Below, piece by piece: positions 6,177 to 13,759 of a DNA stretch of 21,004 nt. How positions within the stretch are numbered: position 1 is the stretch's first letter; the number at the start of each line of letters is the position of its first letter. The notes beneath the pieces were generated by a model. That model did no database searches. It was not told the DNA's origin and worked only from the letters and a program-made list of their open reading frames with translations. Origin of the DNA: a virus; IMG/VR virus record IMGVR_UViG_3300025687_000414, positions 1-21,004 of that record, one strand, 5' to 3'. The translations under genes and the position numbers were made by a program.

Positions 6177-6805
6177 CAGTGCAGCACTCCTGGGGCCCAT
6201 ATTCTATTTGAGTTGAAACTCCAAGCCGGGTTGAACTCGCCGCCAATGACTTCGGTTCCGTCGATTGTCAGTCGCACCCAATCAATATCAAAGTCAGCCT
6301 GTGCCCCGTTGATCGATCCAACAGCGATATTAAATTCAAACAGCGACGATCTTGTCGCCGCACCGAATGAACCAGACCAACTGGCTTGGTAGCTGGTGAA
6401 TGAAGTCGCTGATACTGTGACTGTATCGACGGATGTCCATGATCCGCCATCGATCCGGACTTTGAAGTCGACATCAAGCGGGTCAGTGTCAATCCTCGCC
6501 TTGAAGTTCAGTGTCAGGGAGGTGATGTCTGAATAGATACTAACCGGTGTTTCGCAGCCGAATGTTCGGTTCGTATTATCCTGCGAGGCTTTCCAATCGA
6601 TCCATAGCAGATCCCCCTCAGTGACAATGTTGGCGTATGATGGGCCGCTGTTAGGTGTAAGCGTTTCGGCCATTGGGCTTCGCTCCCGTTTCGGTGTGGG
6701 CTTCGGTAGTGGTTCAGGTGTCAATGATTGGCGGCAACCAATCAGCAACAACAGGAGTACCACTGCCGCTGCTTGTGTTCGTTTTGTCATGAGGTTGTGT
6801 GTCAT
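6176..6805 (-). CDS. Lipoprotein-like tail-region protein with possible internal start, 209 aa
   Basis: From the ATG at 6805 the protein opens with a bacterial lipoprotein signal: basic MTKRT, a hydrophobic core AAAVVLLLLLIG and a lipobox Cys (residue 24, LLIGC). A Pro-rich linker follows (LTPEPLPKPTPK, 28-39), then a beta-rich domain (about 45-209, with alternating DVDFKVRIDGG and FEFNIAVG strands) that resembles a jelly roll. The start forms an ATGA overlap with the previous stop. A second ATG at 6673 (Met45) has a perfect GGGAG element nine bases upstream and would give a soluble 165-residue form starting exactly at the beta domain. A lipoprotein in a tail operon is unusual. Function unknown; a surface or exclusion role for one form is speculation. 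Confidence 0.6.
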   Translation of the reverse strand: MTHNLMTKRTQAAAVVLLLLLIGCRQSLTPEPLPKPTPKRERSPMAETLTPNSGPSYANIVTEGDLLWIDWKASQDNTNRTFGCETPVSIYSDITSLTLNFKARIDTDPLDVDFKVRIDGGSWTSVDTVTVSATSFTSYQASWSGSFGAATRSSLFEFNIAVGSINGAQADFDIDWVRLTIDGTEVIGGEFNPAWSFNSNRIWAPGVLH

Positions 6806-7821
6806 GCTGCCACCGGCGTCACTGTTATCGTGGCCGGAATGTCTCGAATGCCGATGGCATTCCAGAGGGACGGAACGCCGGAGTACCACCCGTCAACCTG
6901 CTGCAACAAAGGCAGTTCAATAGAGTCTGTTAAGTCGCCACAACTCACCACCTTTGACCACAACTGACGCTTTGGTTCGCCATACAATACGGACCACCTC
7001 GTCGGCGCGCCACACTCTTCGAGTGTGTGCCCTGATCCGGGGCGTGTGTGTTCTGGGTACACATTGGACACCAACTCTTCTTCAGCTGCGAAGTTTTCAG
7101 GTGAATTAAACCGTGACTGAGCACCGACTATAATCGATGTGCCCGTGCGGTACTGACTAAACACTGATTCTGTTGTGTTTGCGACCGTGTATACCGTGTT
7201 CAAGAAATACAAGTCGAGTGATAATCGGACATGTCCTGTTACGACTGCGCCGGATTCCCCCGCTCCTGACATGCGCAGAAGGTAACTGAATCCACGGAAT
7301 GTTGTTCCGTGCGTGTATCTCATTCCACCACACCCAGTAAGCCCCTGATCGCCTGTCACCATTACAACACTCTCTGTATTGCGGGCGAAATCGTAGGGAT
7401 GCTGGAATGCCCCAGCGTAATCAGTCACGCTCGTCTCTACGGGAAAAATTGGCGAACAGTTTTTTGCGACGGCTAAATTAGTCCCAAACGTAACTGCGGT
7501 TCCAGTGTACGCCACATCATGACCGACCGCACCACCCCACATACATGTTGCTGCAGTGGATGGCGAGACGCCATCTTGGTGATAAGTTCCAACACCTGTA
7601 AGAATGTTGGATTCACCAACGCTGGAAATAGATGGATACACTCGCTTGTGCCAATACGTTCCGCTATCCGGCTCAGTATTGACAGTGTGGGCAGCTTCCA
7701 TGCTTACGCTGTAGGACATTGGTGAAAAATCCATCACCCAGCCTGTAATACCAGCGCTTATGTCGCACCCATAGCACGATGTCCGTTCCTCACAATGACA
7801 ACACCTCCCAATCAGACTCAT
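6802..7821 (-). CDS. Tail-tip protein with Cys-rich N-terminus, 339 aa
   Basis: The N-terminus carries two CxxC pairs (Cys7/Cys10 and Cys16/Cys19, within GRCCHCEERTSCYGCD), likely a small zinc knuckle or disulfide-bonded cap. The remainder is a Gly, Ser and Thr rich beta protein with aromatic residues (VYPSISSVGES, FRGFSYLLRMSG, PTRWSVLYGEP) that looks like a particle surface protein. The ATG at 7821 is chosen for its ATGA overlap with the preceding stop and a GGGGAG element about ten bases upstream. A longer start at 7848 would overlap that gene by 31 bases. Its position after the tape measure places it at the distal tail. I cannot assign a named family. Confidence 0.6.
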   Translation of the reverse strand: MSLIGRCCHCEERTSCYGCDISAGITGWVMDFSPMSYSVSMEAAHTVNTEPDSGTYWHKRVYPSISSVGESNILTGVGTYHQDGVSPSTAATCMWGGAVGHDVAYTGTAVTFGTNLAVAKNCSPIFPVETSVTDYAGAFQHPYDFARNTESVVMVTGDQGLTGCGGMRYTHGTTFRGFSYLLRMSGAGESGAVVTGHVRLSLDLYFLNTVYTVANTTESVFSQYRTGTSIIVGAQSRFNSPENFAAEEELVSNVYPEHTRPGSGHTLEECGAPTRWSVLYGEPKRQLWSKVVSCGDLTDSIELPLLQQVDGWYSGVPSLWNAIGIRDIPATITVTPVAA

Positions 7822-8195
7822 GATGGTGGACTCCCCAGAGCTTCGCAATCGGCCCCTACGAGGATCACCTCATTCTCTGTCGCCATGACTCGTATCAGCG
7901 TGTTGGCTTCCAGCGTGATACCTTCCCACCGATGCGTCAGCGTTTCCGTTTCGCCGGTGCGGACCAGATCGCCGCTGTCATTGACTCGCAGATATTCAAT
8001 CGTGCCGGTCGTTGGTGATGTCACGCCGTTCGACGGTGCAGTGATTGCAGAGTTAGTGATTGCCCAATATGACCGCTGTGAACTCACGCCCTGCCACTTG
8101 CCGCTGTGGCTCTGTGTACTGCGTTCACGGCGCAAGGTTTCCCTGACCACCTTAGCCACTTGTGCTGCAAACTCTTCGGACATCACAACTGGCAT
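7818..8195 (-). CDS. Hypothetical tail-tip protein, 125 aa
   Basis: It begins with a basic amphipathic helix (about residues 5-27, EEFAAQVAKVVRETLRRERS). A compact beta-rich region follows (EYLRVNDSGDLVRTGE, ITLEANTLIRVMATENEVIL). No catalytic motif is visible. The gene sits between two tail-tip genes, with TGATG coupling to the one before and ATGA coupling to the one after, so stoichiometric co-translation in tail-tip assembly is likely. A role as a small baseplate or hub adaptor is inference. I do not recognise the family. Confidence 0.6.
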   Translation of the reverse strand: MPVVMSEEFAAQVAKVVRETLRRERSTQSHSGKWQGVSSQRSYWAITNSAITAPSNGVTSPTTGTIEYLRVNDSGDLVRTGETETLTHRWEGITLEANTLIRVMATENEVILVGADCEALGSPPS

Positions 8196-9070
8196 CAGGA
8201 AATCCCCGGCAGGTTGCTCAGGTCGAGTTCCTGATAGATTGTGAAGTCGCCGAAGATCGCTGTCGCTGGTGTGGGGTTCTGTAAGATCGTTCCGTCTGCC
8301 GCGAGTGGGACTGGCTGCGACACCGGCGAGCTATCTTTACTGTTGCCGCCGCTGTCGATGTCTTTCACTAAAATCGGCTTCACCACTCCGCCAACCTTCT
8401 GGTTGAATCCGGCCTGTAGCGGTTGCAGATTCCATCCGTCTCGATGGATGTGGATCTCAAGAGTCACCTTGCGAAACGTGTAATTCCCACGCAGCTCAGG
8501 TTCTCCGATATCAATCCTCTGCACCTTTGCGAGCCCAGCCGCAATGCTCAGACCGTCAATCGTAATCGTCCCGTTGTTGATCGCGTTTTGATAACTCAAC
8601 GCCCATGATGGCACGCTTGTCACGTTTTGTGTGATGCGAGCAATTAGGTGTGAAACATCACGCGTCGGTGCGGGGTCGATAAAGTAGTCACCAGCACTAT
8701 TGAGGACTGCGTTGCCATCCGTATCCTTGAATACTGGCTCTTGATAAATTTCCGATGACCATGAGATTCGCGGTTGATCGTCGACTGGGTTTTCTTCAGC
8801 CGGCTCAAACACGTCGGTCGTGTATTCTGCGGTTACTGTCCATCCTGTCCACGGTTCTGTGTTTTCGACGCTCAACGAGACGCAGTAAGCCGCAGGGTCA
8901 CCGCTAAACACGGAGCCAATTGTCGGCAGGCTGGCGTGACTACCGACCTGAAACACACTATCCGCCCGACTGTCTGTCGTGAGCACAAACGCGTTCGTGT
9001 AGGTGCGGATTCCGAGACTGTTTTTGCCTTTAGGAAATCCCGGCTTGACGCCCCTGTAGGTCACAGTCAC
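8195..9070 (-). CDS. Putative distal tail / tail-tip protein, 291 aa
   Basis: This is the first gene after the tape measure, where siphophages usually encode the distal tail protein that opens the tail tip. The sequence is beta-rich (LSVENTEPWTGWTVTAEYT, RKVTLEIHIHRDGW) with no membrane segment or enzyme motif. Its length is close to that of typical Dit proteins (about 250-300 residues), but I see no diagnostic motif, so the assignment rests on position. It starts with GTG at 9070 in a TAGTG overlap with the tape-measure stop. A second GTG lies two codons later. It ends in TGATG coupling to the next gene. Confidence 0.6.
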   Translation of the reverse strand: MTVTYRGVKPGFPKGKNSLGIRTYTNAFVLTTDSRADSVFQVGSHASLPTIGSVFSGDPAAYCVSLSVENTEPWTGWTVTAEYTTDVFEPAEENPVDDQPRISWSSEIYQEPVFKDTDGNAVLNSAGDYFIDPAPTRDVSHLIARITQNVTSVPSWALSYQNAINNGTITIDGLSIAAGLAKVQRIDIGEPELRGNYTFRKVTLEIHIHRDGWNLQPLQAGFNQKVGGVVKPILVKDIDSGGNSKDSSPVSQPVPLAADGTILQNPTPATAIFGDFTIYQELDLSNLPGIS

Positions 9071-11046
9071 TAGACGGCCTCCTGTACTGCAGGCCCGTTC
9101 GCCTGTTGTGGCTTCGTGTTCTTCTCAATCTTTGCAAGTACAATGTTCGCCTTTTTGGCTTCCACGACCTGTGGTGACTGGCTAGCGACCGACGCAACCT
9201 TTTTGGACGCCTGAGCCTTTGCGATTGCAGCGGTCGCTTTTCCGGCTTGCGTGACCTGTGCTGACTGACTCGCAGATGACGCAATCAGTTTGAACGCTTC
9301 TGCCGATCCGCGTTGAGTAATGCCAGCAAACTGTGTTTTGCTTCTTGTACTCGCATCATCTAATTTCTTCTGAGCCTCCATGATTTCTCGTAACCGTGCC
9401 TGTTGCTCTGGGGATGCTCCAGCCGCTGCAGCATCTTCTATCGCTGCGTCAATCTCCGATATCAGGCCGAGCTGAACCCGTAAGTCCTGCTCTGCATTTC
9501 GGATCTGCTCATTGAATGTTTTTTGTGTGGCGAGTTTACGTTGTTCCGCTTGTTCTGCCTGTCGTGCAGCGTCCGCAGTGGCTTGACGCTCGCGTTCCCG
9601 AGCTTCTGTAACCTCGTCTATTTCCCGCTGTATTTGAGCCAGCCTTTCTACCTCCTGCGGGTCGACGCCCATCGCAATGAACTCTGCATTGCCTCGCTGA
9701 TTGGCATCCATGTTGTCCTGCACGTACGCCAACTCTTGCTGAGCCTCCGCAACTGCAGCGTTGAAGCCCGACATTTCCATGCGTGCTTTTTTGAGTGTCG
9801 TCTCAAGTGACATATTCGCGTTCAGCGAGTGCGTTGCGAAAACGTCATACAAACGATCAGCACGTTCCAGGTCGTCGCCTAGCTTCTCGATCTCTTGCTT
9901 AAACTTTTCGATGTCATCGTTCGGGCGAGGCTTACGAATTGAATTCATCAACTGCTCGACATCACGCCACCCCTCGACGATTGGTGGCTCCCATGTCGAG
10001 GCGGCGTTCCCCGCATCGGCAACGCCCTGCATTTCAGCCTGTAGCTCAGCTGCCTCTTCGGTCGTGTCAGCAATTGCCGTGTTCATCGCATAGATTGCAG
10101 CTGTACCGATCGCCACACCGGCTGCGATTGCCGCCCACCCTGACGGCCCCTGAAGTGCCAACATTGCAATTTGTGCTGACCGTGCGATGTTCATTGCCGT
10201 AGTAAATGCGGCGATGGCTTTTTGCGTCGCCCAAACTGCAGCCGCTGCGACAACCATGACACCACTAATGCTGCCGGCCACAGTCGCAAACCCACTAAAC
10301 TGCTGTAGTAGTTTTGTTACGGCGGATAGGGTTGCATTAATTGGAGGCAACAGCACCTTGCCGACTTTTTCACCGAGCAATGTGGCGTTGTCAATCATTG
10401 TTGACCATTGCCCCGCGGTCGTAGTCGCCAACTCTGCCATTGCCCCGGCAGCGTAGTCGCTACTCGTGCCCATCAGCGTGAATGCGGCTTGCAGATCTTC
10501 TCCGCTAATCGCACCTGCTGAGGCTAGTTTGTATAGACTGGCTTCTGACTCGCCGGTGACTTGAGCCAGTGCTCGCAGAATTGGAACCTGCCGCTCAATT
10601 AACTGGTTGAGCGTTTCTGCCTCTACTTTATTTTTCGCAACAGCCTTCCCGAGAATGTTCGCAAGATCTGACATCCTCGCGCCAGATTGAGCAGCCACTT
10701 CCCCTAGATTTTTGACGGTTGCCAGTGACTCCTGAGCCCCCATCTGGAAGCCCAGCAAAGTGCGGGTTGCGTCTGCTATCTCGATCTTACCGAATGGAGT
10801 GTTTGCCGCGAACTCGCCAATCTCATCGAGCATTGCGGCTGCCGCGGACCCAGACTTAAGCAATGACTTAAAACGCAGTTGCAAGGTTTCCGCATCTGCT
10901 GCGAGCTTCGCAAGCCCGACTCCTGCACCGATCGCGGCAACTGCTGCAGCAAAACTCGATATCGCTCCTTGCGACTGCTTCACATTTTTTTGAAAGTGTG
11001 AATTGTCCGCCCGCAGATTGACTACGAGATCGCCGAGACTAGCCAT
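9070..11046 (-). CDS. Tail tape measure protein, 658 aa
   Basis: It has the canonical tape-measure N-terminal domain: LRADNSHFQKNVKQSQGAIS, then ANTPFGKIEIADATRTLLGF and LGEVAAQSGARMSDL, with an LIERQVPILRALAQVTG segment. Next comes a hydrophobic region (about residues 255-330, with VMVVAAAAVWATQKAIAAF and WAAIAAGVAIGTAAIYAM) that in this family is thought to enter the host membrane. A long Gln, Ala and Glu rich coiled coil fills the C-terminal half. Length sets tail length at about 0.15 nm per residue, predicting a tail near 100 nm. That conversion is general knowledge, not measured here. The ATG at 11046 overlaps the chaperone stop by 8 bases. Confidence 0.92.
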   Translation of the reverse strand: MASLGDLVVNLRADNSHFQKNVKQSQGAISSFAAAVAAIGAGVGLAKLAADAETLQLRFKSLLKSGSAAAAMLDEIGEFAANTPFGKIEIADATRTLLGFQMGAQESLATVKNLGEVAAQSGARMSDLANILGKAVAKNKVEAETLNQLIERQVPILRALAQVTGESEASLYKLASAGAISGEDLQAAFTLMGTSSDYAAGAMAELATTTAGQWSTMIDNATLLGEKVGKVLLPPINATLSAVTKLLQQFSGFATVAGSISGVMVVAAAAVWATQKAIAAFTTAMNIARSAQIAMLALQGPSGWAAIAAGVAIGTAAIYAMNTAIADTTEEAAELQAEMQGVADAGNAASTWEPPIVEGWRDVEQLMNSIRKPRPNDDIEKFKQEIEKLGDDLERADRLYDVFATHSLNANMSLETTLKKARMEMSGFNAAVAEAQQELAYVQDNMDANQRGNAEFIAMGVDPQEVERLAQIQREIDEVTEARERERQATADAARQAEQAEQRKLATQKTFNEQIRNAEQDLRVQLGLISEIDAAIEDAAAAGASPEQQARLREIMEAQKKLDDASTRSKTQFAGITQRGSAEAFKLIASSASQSAQVTQAGKATAAIAKAQASKKVASVASQSPQVVEAKKANIVLAKIEKNTKPQQANGPAVQEAV

Positions 11047-11341
11047 TCTGCACGCCTCCCGCGATCTGGTTCAGTAACTGCTTCGCCTGACGGTTTCCGT
11101 TCGCAGCTTCGGACTGATGTTTCGTCCATGGCATGAACATGGACGGATCGACCGAGCTATCATGCGTCATGTAAGAGTAGATCAAATGCACGATCATTCC
11201 TAAAGTCTGCGACGCGTAGCCGATTGGCTCTACTGCATCCTTCGCACACCATTCGTCAAACTGTTCCGGCGACATCGATTCGAGCATGCCATCCACGTCA
11301 GTTGTGTGTGCGACGTGTTCAGCAAGCCGCATCGCGGTCAT
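11039..11341 (-). CDS. Tail assembly chaperone, lambda gpT-like downstream frame, 100 aa
   Basis: The protein contains LESMSPEQFDEWCAKDAVEPIG, whose EWxAxxxxEPIG pattern matches the T-type half of lambda-like GT chaperones. It lies directly before the tape measure, the expected place. It can be read in two ways. It has its own ATG at 11341 in an ATGA overlap with the upstream chaperone stop. The same frame also stays open back to a slippery heptamer at 11362-11368, so a -1 frameshift would fuse it to that protein. In the family, such fusions bind the tape measure and recruit tail tube subunits and are absent from the finished virion. Confidence 0.75.
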   Translation of the reverse strand: MTAMRLAEHVAHTTDVDGMLESMSPEQFDEWCAKDAVEPIGYASQTLGMIVHLIYSYMTHDSSVDPSMFMPWTKHQSEAANGNRQAKQLLNQIAGGVQNG

Positions 11342-11718
11342 TCGTCGCCAGTTTCTTCCGAGTTTTTTGCCGCGTTCTTGTCTCCCGTTCCGCCGCTTAA
11401 TCGGTTCGCTACGTCGAAGACGCGATTCAGAACATCAGCCGGCCAGTTACCGACCGCTTCAACATCGTCGGGTTGCAGAATTGGCTGTCCGTTTTCGTCG
11501 CGTGCGCAACAGATCACCAGCCGTTCCTTCTGCGTCTTCACCTTTGCGGGATCGAGCCCGGTATATTTGCGGTTCATCATTGACGCATCGTGATCGTTCT
11601 TCTCACGAGCATTCATCCCGTGAACAATCACAAACGCATCCGGCCCGAATTCCGGCAGGTCGACGCGTTCAGTCTTCGCCGCCAGTGGTTTCAGGAGTGT
11701 TGCTCGATCAATCGTCAT
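11338..11718 (-). CDS. Tail assembly chaperone, lambda gpG-like, 126 aa
   Basis: The sequence MTIDRATLLKPLAAKTERVD, followed by a FVIVHGMNAREKNDHDAS segment, is typical of small acidic phage tail assembly chaperones encoded just before the tape measure. It should coat the tape measure while the tube polymerises. The ATG at 11718 is preferred because it shortens the overlap with the upstream gene to 11 bases. An ATG at 11736 (six residues longer) is possible, and neither has a clear ribosome site. The C-terminal tail (TGDKNAAKNSEETGDE) contains the slippery heptamer A-AAA-AAC over the codons for Ala-Lys-Asn, eight codons before the stop. Confidence 0.75.
   Translation of the reverse strand: MTIDRATLLKPLAAKTERVDLPEFGPDAFVIVHGMNAREKNDHDASMMNRKYTGLDPAKVKTQKERLVICCARDENGQPILQPDDVEAVGNWPADVLNRVFDVANRLSGGTGDKNAAKNSEETGDE
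11362..11368 (-). promoter_or_regulatory. A-AAA-AAC slippery heptamer for -1 ribosomal frameshifting
   Basis: On the minus strand the zero-frame codons are GCA AAA AAC, giving the canonical X-XXY-YYZ heptamer near the end of the first chaperone. After a -1 slip the reading continues CTC GGA AGA AAC TGG CGA CGA, without a stop, into the second chaperone, giving a fusion of about 226 residues. Position and frame match the lambda G/GT arrangement. A short CCGC/GCGG stem starts about 28 bases downstream. No strong stimulatory structure is evident. Confidence 0.75.
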
Positions 11719-12076
11719 CTTCGTCGTCGTCCTCATCTGGGTCTATGTAATTCGGCCCCGGGATGTCGTTGCCGTCTTCGTCGTAGCCGAGAATCTCGCC
11801 GTCCAGGTATCGCTGGTAGTCTTCCGGCATGATGCCTTTGCCCACCATCTCCTGTTTGATCTGAGCCGCTTTCATTTCCGCAGTTGTCATGCACGCTTTG
11901 AGCGTGCATTCATCGTCAGCAGGTTCCGCCATGCCCATCTGGACCAATCGATAAGCACGGCGGTCTTCCAGTACAGTACCTTCAGGCCAGTACCTCACGC
12001 CGTCCCTGACTTCCATGCGGTCATCGTCAGGGGCACCCGGCGTGACTCTTGCGTCACGTATTAGCTTGGCTTTCAT
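11708..12076 (-). CDS. Hypothetical tail-module protein with acidic tail, 122 aa
   Basis: It lies between the tail tube and the chaperones, a position where some phages carry a small tail assembly or tube-capping factor. The N-terminal part (MKAKLIRDARVTPG, then VRYWPEGTVLEDRRAYRLVQ) looks like a small beta barrel with a surface helix. The middle is helical (MTTAEMKAAQIKQEMVG) and the C-terminus is strikingly acidic, ending in twelve residues that are almost all Asp or Glu. The ATG at 12076 has an AGGA element about six bases upstream. The acidic tail is encoded by the bases that overlap the next gene's start. No family is recognised. Confidence 0.65.
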   Translation of the reverse strand: MKAKLIRDARVTPGAPDDDRMEVRDGVRYWPEGTVLEDRRAYRLVQMGMAEPADDECTLKACMTTAEMKAAQIKQEMVGKGIMPEDYQRYLDGEILGYDEDGNDIPGPNYIDPDEDDDEDDD

Positions 12077-12084
12077 TTTATTTC

Positions 12085-12495
12085 CTACGTGGTGTAAGAC
12101 ATCAACTGGTCAAGCTTCAGGCTGACATCACCCTTGACTGCGTCGGCCATGTCGCCCTGGAATCCGAACGAGATACCAGCAGCTGTAAACGTCATTTCAG
12201 TTCCACCTGCGAGCGTGACGCTGTAATTTCGTTCGGCAGGTGTTGTCAGATCGTCGGTGAGTGCCTGATGACCAGCCAGTTCGCTGTCATAAAACAGCGT
12301 AAAATCGAACGTGCCGCCTTCCGCGTATCCAGTGGCTGCGTACTCTTTTCCTGCGCCGGTCGTGTCAATCGTGGTGGCGTCGTACGTTTCGGTTTCAGCA
12401 CCTGAGTGACTGAATGAAATGATTTGCGCAATCGGCGTCAGTACTGATGCAATGTCTTGGTCAATCACAGCGCCTTTAGTCTGGATTTTTGCCAT
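12085..12495 (-). CDS. Major tail tube protein, 136 aa
   Basis: The beta-rich sequence with ETETYDATTIDTTGAGKEY, a YAEGGTFDFTLFYD segment and a C-terminal ADAVKGDVSLKLDQ strand matches the general tail-tube fold of long-tailed phages, which stacks as hexameric rings. It is near the lower end of the usual length (about 135-250 residues) and lacks any Ig-like C-terminal extension. The ATG at 12495 has an excellent AAGGGGG ribosome site about six bases upstream, the strongest in the tail module, as expected for an abundant protein. Its place after two tail-completion genes and before the chaperones is canonical. Confidence 0.82.
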   Translation of the reverse strand: MAKIQTKGAVIDQDIASVLTPIAQIISFSHSGAETETYDATTIDTTGAGKEYAATGYAEGGTFDFTLFYDSELAGHQALTDDLTTPAERNYSVTLAGGTEMTFTAAGISFGFQGDMADAVKGDVSLKLDQLMSYTT

Positions 12496-12507
12496 GTCGG
12501 TCCCCCT

Positions 12508-12909
12508 TTATGCTGGCGTGTATTGGATCGTGACATCGAGCAAGGTGGTATAGATGCCTGTGTCAGACCCATCGGTTGGTGGTTCGTACTGTGTGCTTTC
12601 ATCGTTCAGCAAGACAGCCTTGACTGTCTCACTGCCTGCTGTTCCGGTGTAGTCGTCGATGAATGTTCGGACGGCGTTTCCGAGTGTTTCCGATTCGACA
12701 GACCGATCCGCTTTGCAATCAATATCGAAGTCGACAAAACGTAACCCGGTTGATCCGTCAATTGTTTGGTTTTCGTTACTACTCATTTGCGTGATGATGA
12801 TGTATGGCAGAACTGCTGACTGTGGAGCTTTCGACACGTACACGCGGCTTCCCACGATTGCACTGATCGTTGATTCTCCCGTCAGTAGTGACACCAGCCC
12901 CGACCTCAA
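12508..12909 (-). CDS. Tail completion / tail terminator protein, DUF3168-like, 133 aa
   Basis: The sequence (LRSGLVSLLTGESTISAIVG, then SRVYVSKAPQSAVLPYIIIT) matches the DUF3168/gp17-like tail completion family, which caps the tail tube before joining to the head. I place the start at the TTG at 12909. It overlaps the previous stop by four bases, has AAAGG nine bases upstream, and begins where family members usually begin. A GTG at 12957 would add 16 charged residues encoded entirely inside the upstream gene, without a ribosome site. The protein is compact alpha/beta with a FVDFDIDCKADRSVESET segment typical of the family. Confidence 0.78.
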   Translation of the reverse strand: MRSGLVSLLTGESTISAIVGSRVYVSKAPQSAVLPYIIITQMSSNENQTIDGSTGLRFVDFDIDCKADRSVESETLGNAVRTFIDDYTGTAGSETVKAVLLNDESTQYEPPTDGSDTGIYTTLLDVTIQYTPA

Positions 12910-13418
12910 AACGCTTTGCCTTTCGCTATCTCTTTCTTGATACCCTTCCAAACCCACTCACGAAGAATCTGCCTTGTCTGTCCTTTGTTCCGCTGTGCCA
13001 ACTCGCCTGCTGTTGGTGCTGACTTTGGAAAGCGACCAGTGAATCGAACCGGCCCGCCTTTCTTGCCTGTCTGTCGATCCTTTGTGCCCTTCTGCACCCA
13101 TTGCAAACCGCGACCGAGCCCCACGCCTTTTCGCCCGGATCGTTCTTTGAATTTTTCGTTGCCGGCCTTTTTGGCCGTGCGTCCAACTTTCCATCCGACT
13201 TTTGCCCCGCCGCCCGGTGCCTCTTTCGTTTTCAACCGCCGCCATCCGACCGTCTTTCGAGCTTCCTTCATTCTTGACGGGATTGCTTTTTTCAATTCCT
13301 TAGCCAGTGGCTGAGCAGCCTTTGCCATACCAGTTGACACGGCCCGCCGTGCTGCCGTTTTTCGCATGTGCGACAGCACATGATCAAGTTCTTTTTCTCC
13401 TGTGATTGTCACGGTCAT
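12906..13418 (-). CDS. HK97 gp10-like tail component, 170 aa
   Basis: The N-terminal pattern (TVTITGEKELDHVLSHMRKT, then a helix ending in AAQPLAKELKKAIP) is that of the HK97-gp10 family, a tail completion protein at the head-tail joint. The protein is very basic and Lys/Gly rich in the middle (residues about 60-140, GGGAKVGWKVGRTAKKAG), longer than minimal relatives (about 110-140 residues) and probably flexible there. It starts with ATG at 13418 in a TAATG overlap with the head-closure gene and overlaps the next gene by four bases. Co-translation with both neighbours suits equimolar connector assembly. Confidence 0.78.
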   Translation of the reverse strand: MTVTITGEKELDHVLSHMRKTAARRAVSTGMAKAAQPLAKELKKAIPSRMKEARKTVGWRRLKTKEAPGGGAKVGWKVGRTAKKAGNEKFKERSGRKGVGLGRGLQWVQKGTKDRQTGKKGGPVRFTGRFPKSAPTAGELAQRNKGQTRQILREWVWKGIKKEIAKGKAF

Positions 13419-13759
13419 TACACTGCCCGCCGTGTCTGGATCTCGATCTCATTGTGTGCTTCATCAATATCGATCACGCTCAGGATTTCATAGTTCTGGC
13501 TGTCGTATACGACTCTCATTTTCGGCGTTGCTGCTGCTAGTGTCTCTGACCAGGGACACATCCAGACGTGCGACACATCTGCCGCGACTTGATCCACTTT
13601 CCAAAACTCACGTCCGCCTTTTGTCTGCACTGCCGCATAGGTTGACGTGTAATGGTCCCAATTCGATTCATCTGTCTCATCAACGTGCCCATGAGCGTCG
13701 GCTGTCGCGTTTGACTGCTGCACCTGCACCCGCTTGTTGTATGTGCGGCACTTAGACAA
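13418..13759 (-). CDS. Head closure (head-tail joining) protein, 113 aa
   Basis: The sequence is of the phage head-tail joining / SPP1 gp16-like family: NKRVQVQQSNATADAHGHVD near the N-terminus, then a YAAVQTKGGREFW segment and a C-terminal NYEILSVIDIDEAHNEIEI. These proteins plug the portal vestibule after packaging and provide the tail docking surface. The start is TTG at 13759, supported by a very strong GGAGG six bases upstream and an 8-base overlap with the connector gene. No competing ATG fits. It ends in TAATG coupling to the next gene. Confidence 0.8.
   Translation of the reverse strand: MSKCRTYNKRVQVQQSNATADAHGHVDETDESNWDHYTSTYAAVQTKGGREFWKVDQVAADVSHVWMCPWSETLAAATPKMRVVYDSQNYEILSVIDIDEAHNEIEIQTRRAV

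Noticed and set aside
6995-7035. Inverted repeat CACACTCTTCGAGTGTG considered as a terminator
   Set aside because: It lies inside the tail-tip coding sequence with no T-tract on either strand.
11286-11750. Plus-strand 154-residue frame with a poly-Ser end
   Set aside because: The Ser run is the antisense of the acidic GAC/GAA/GAT tail of the minus-strand tail gene. No independent support.
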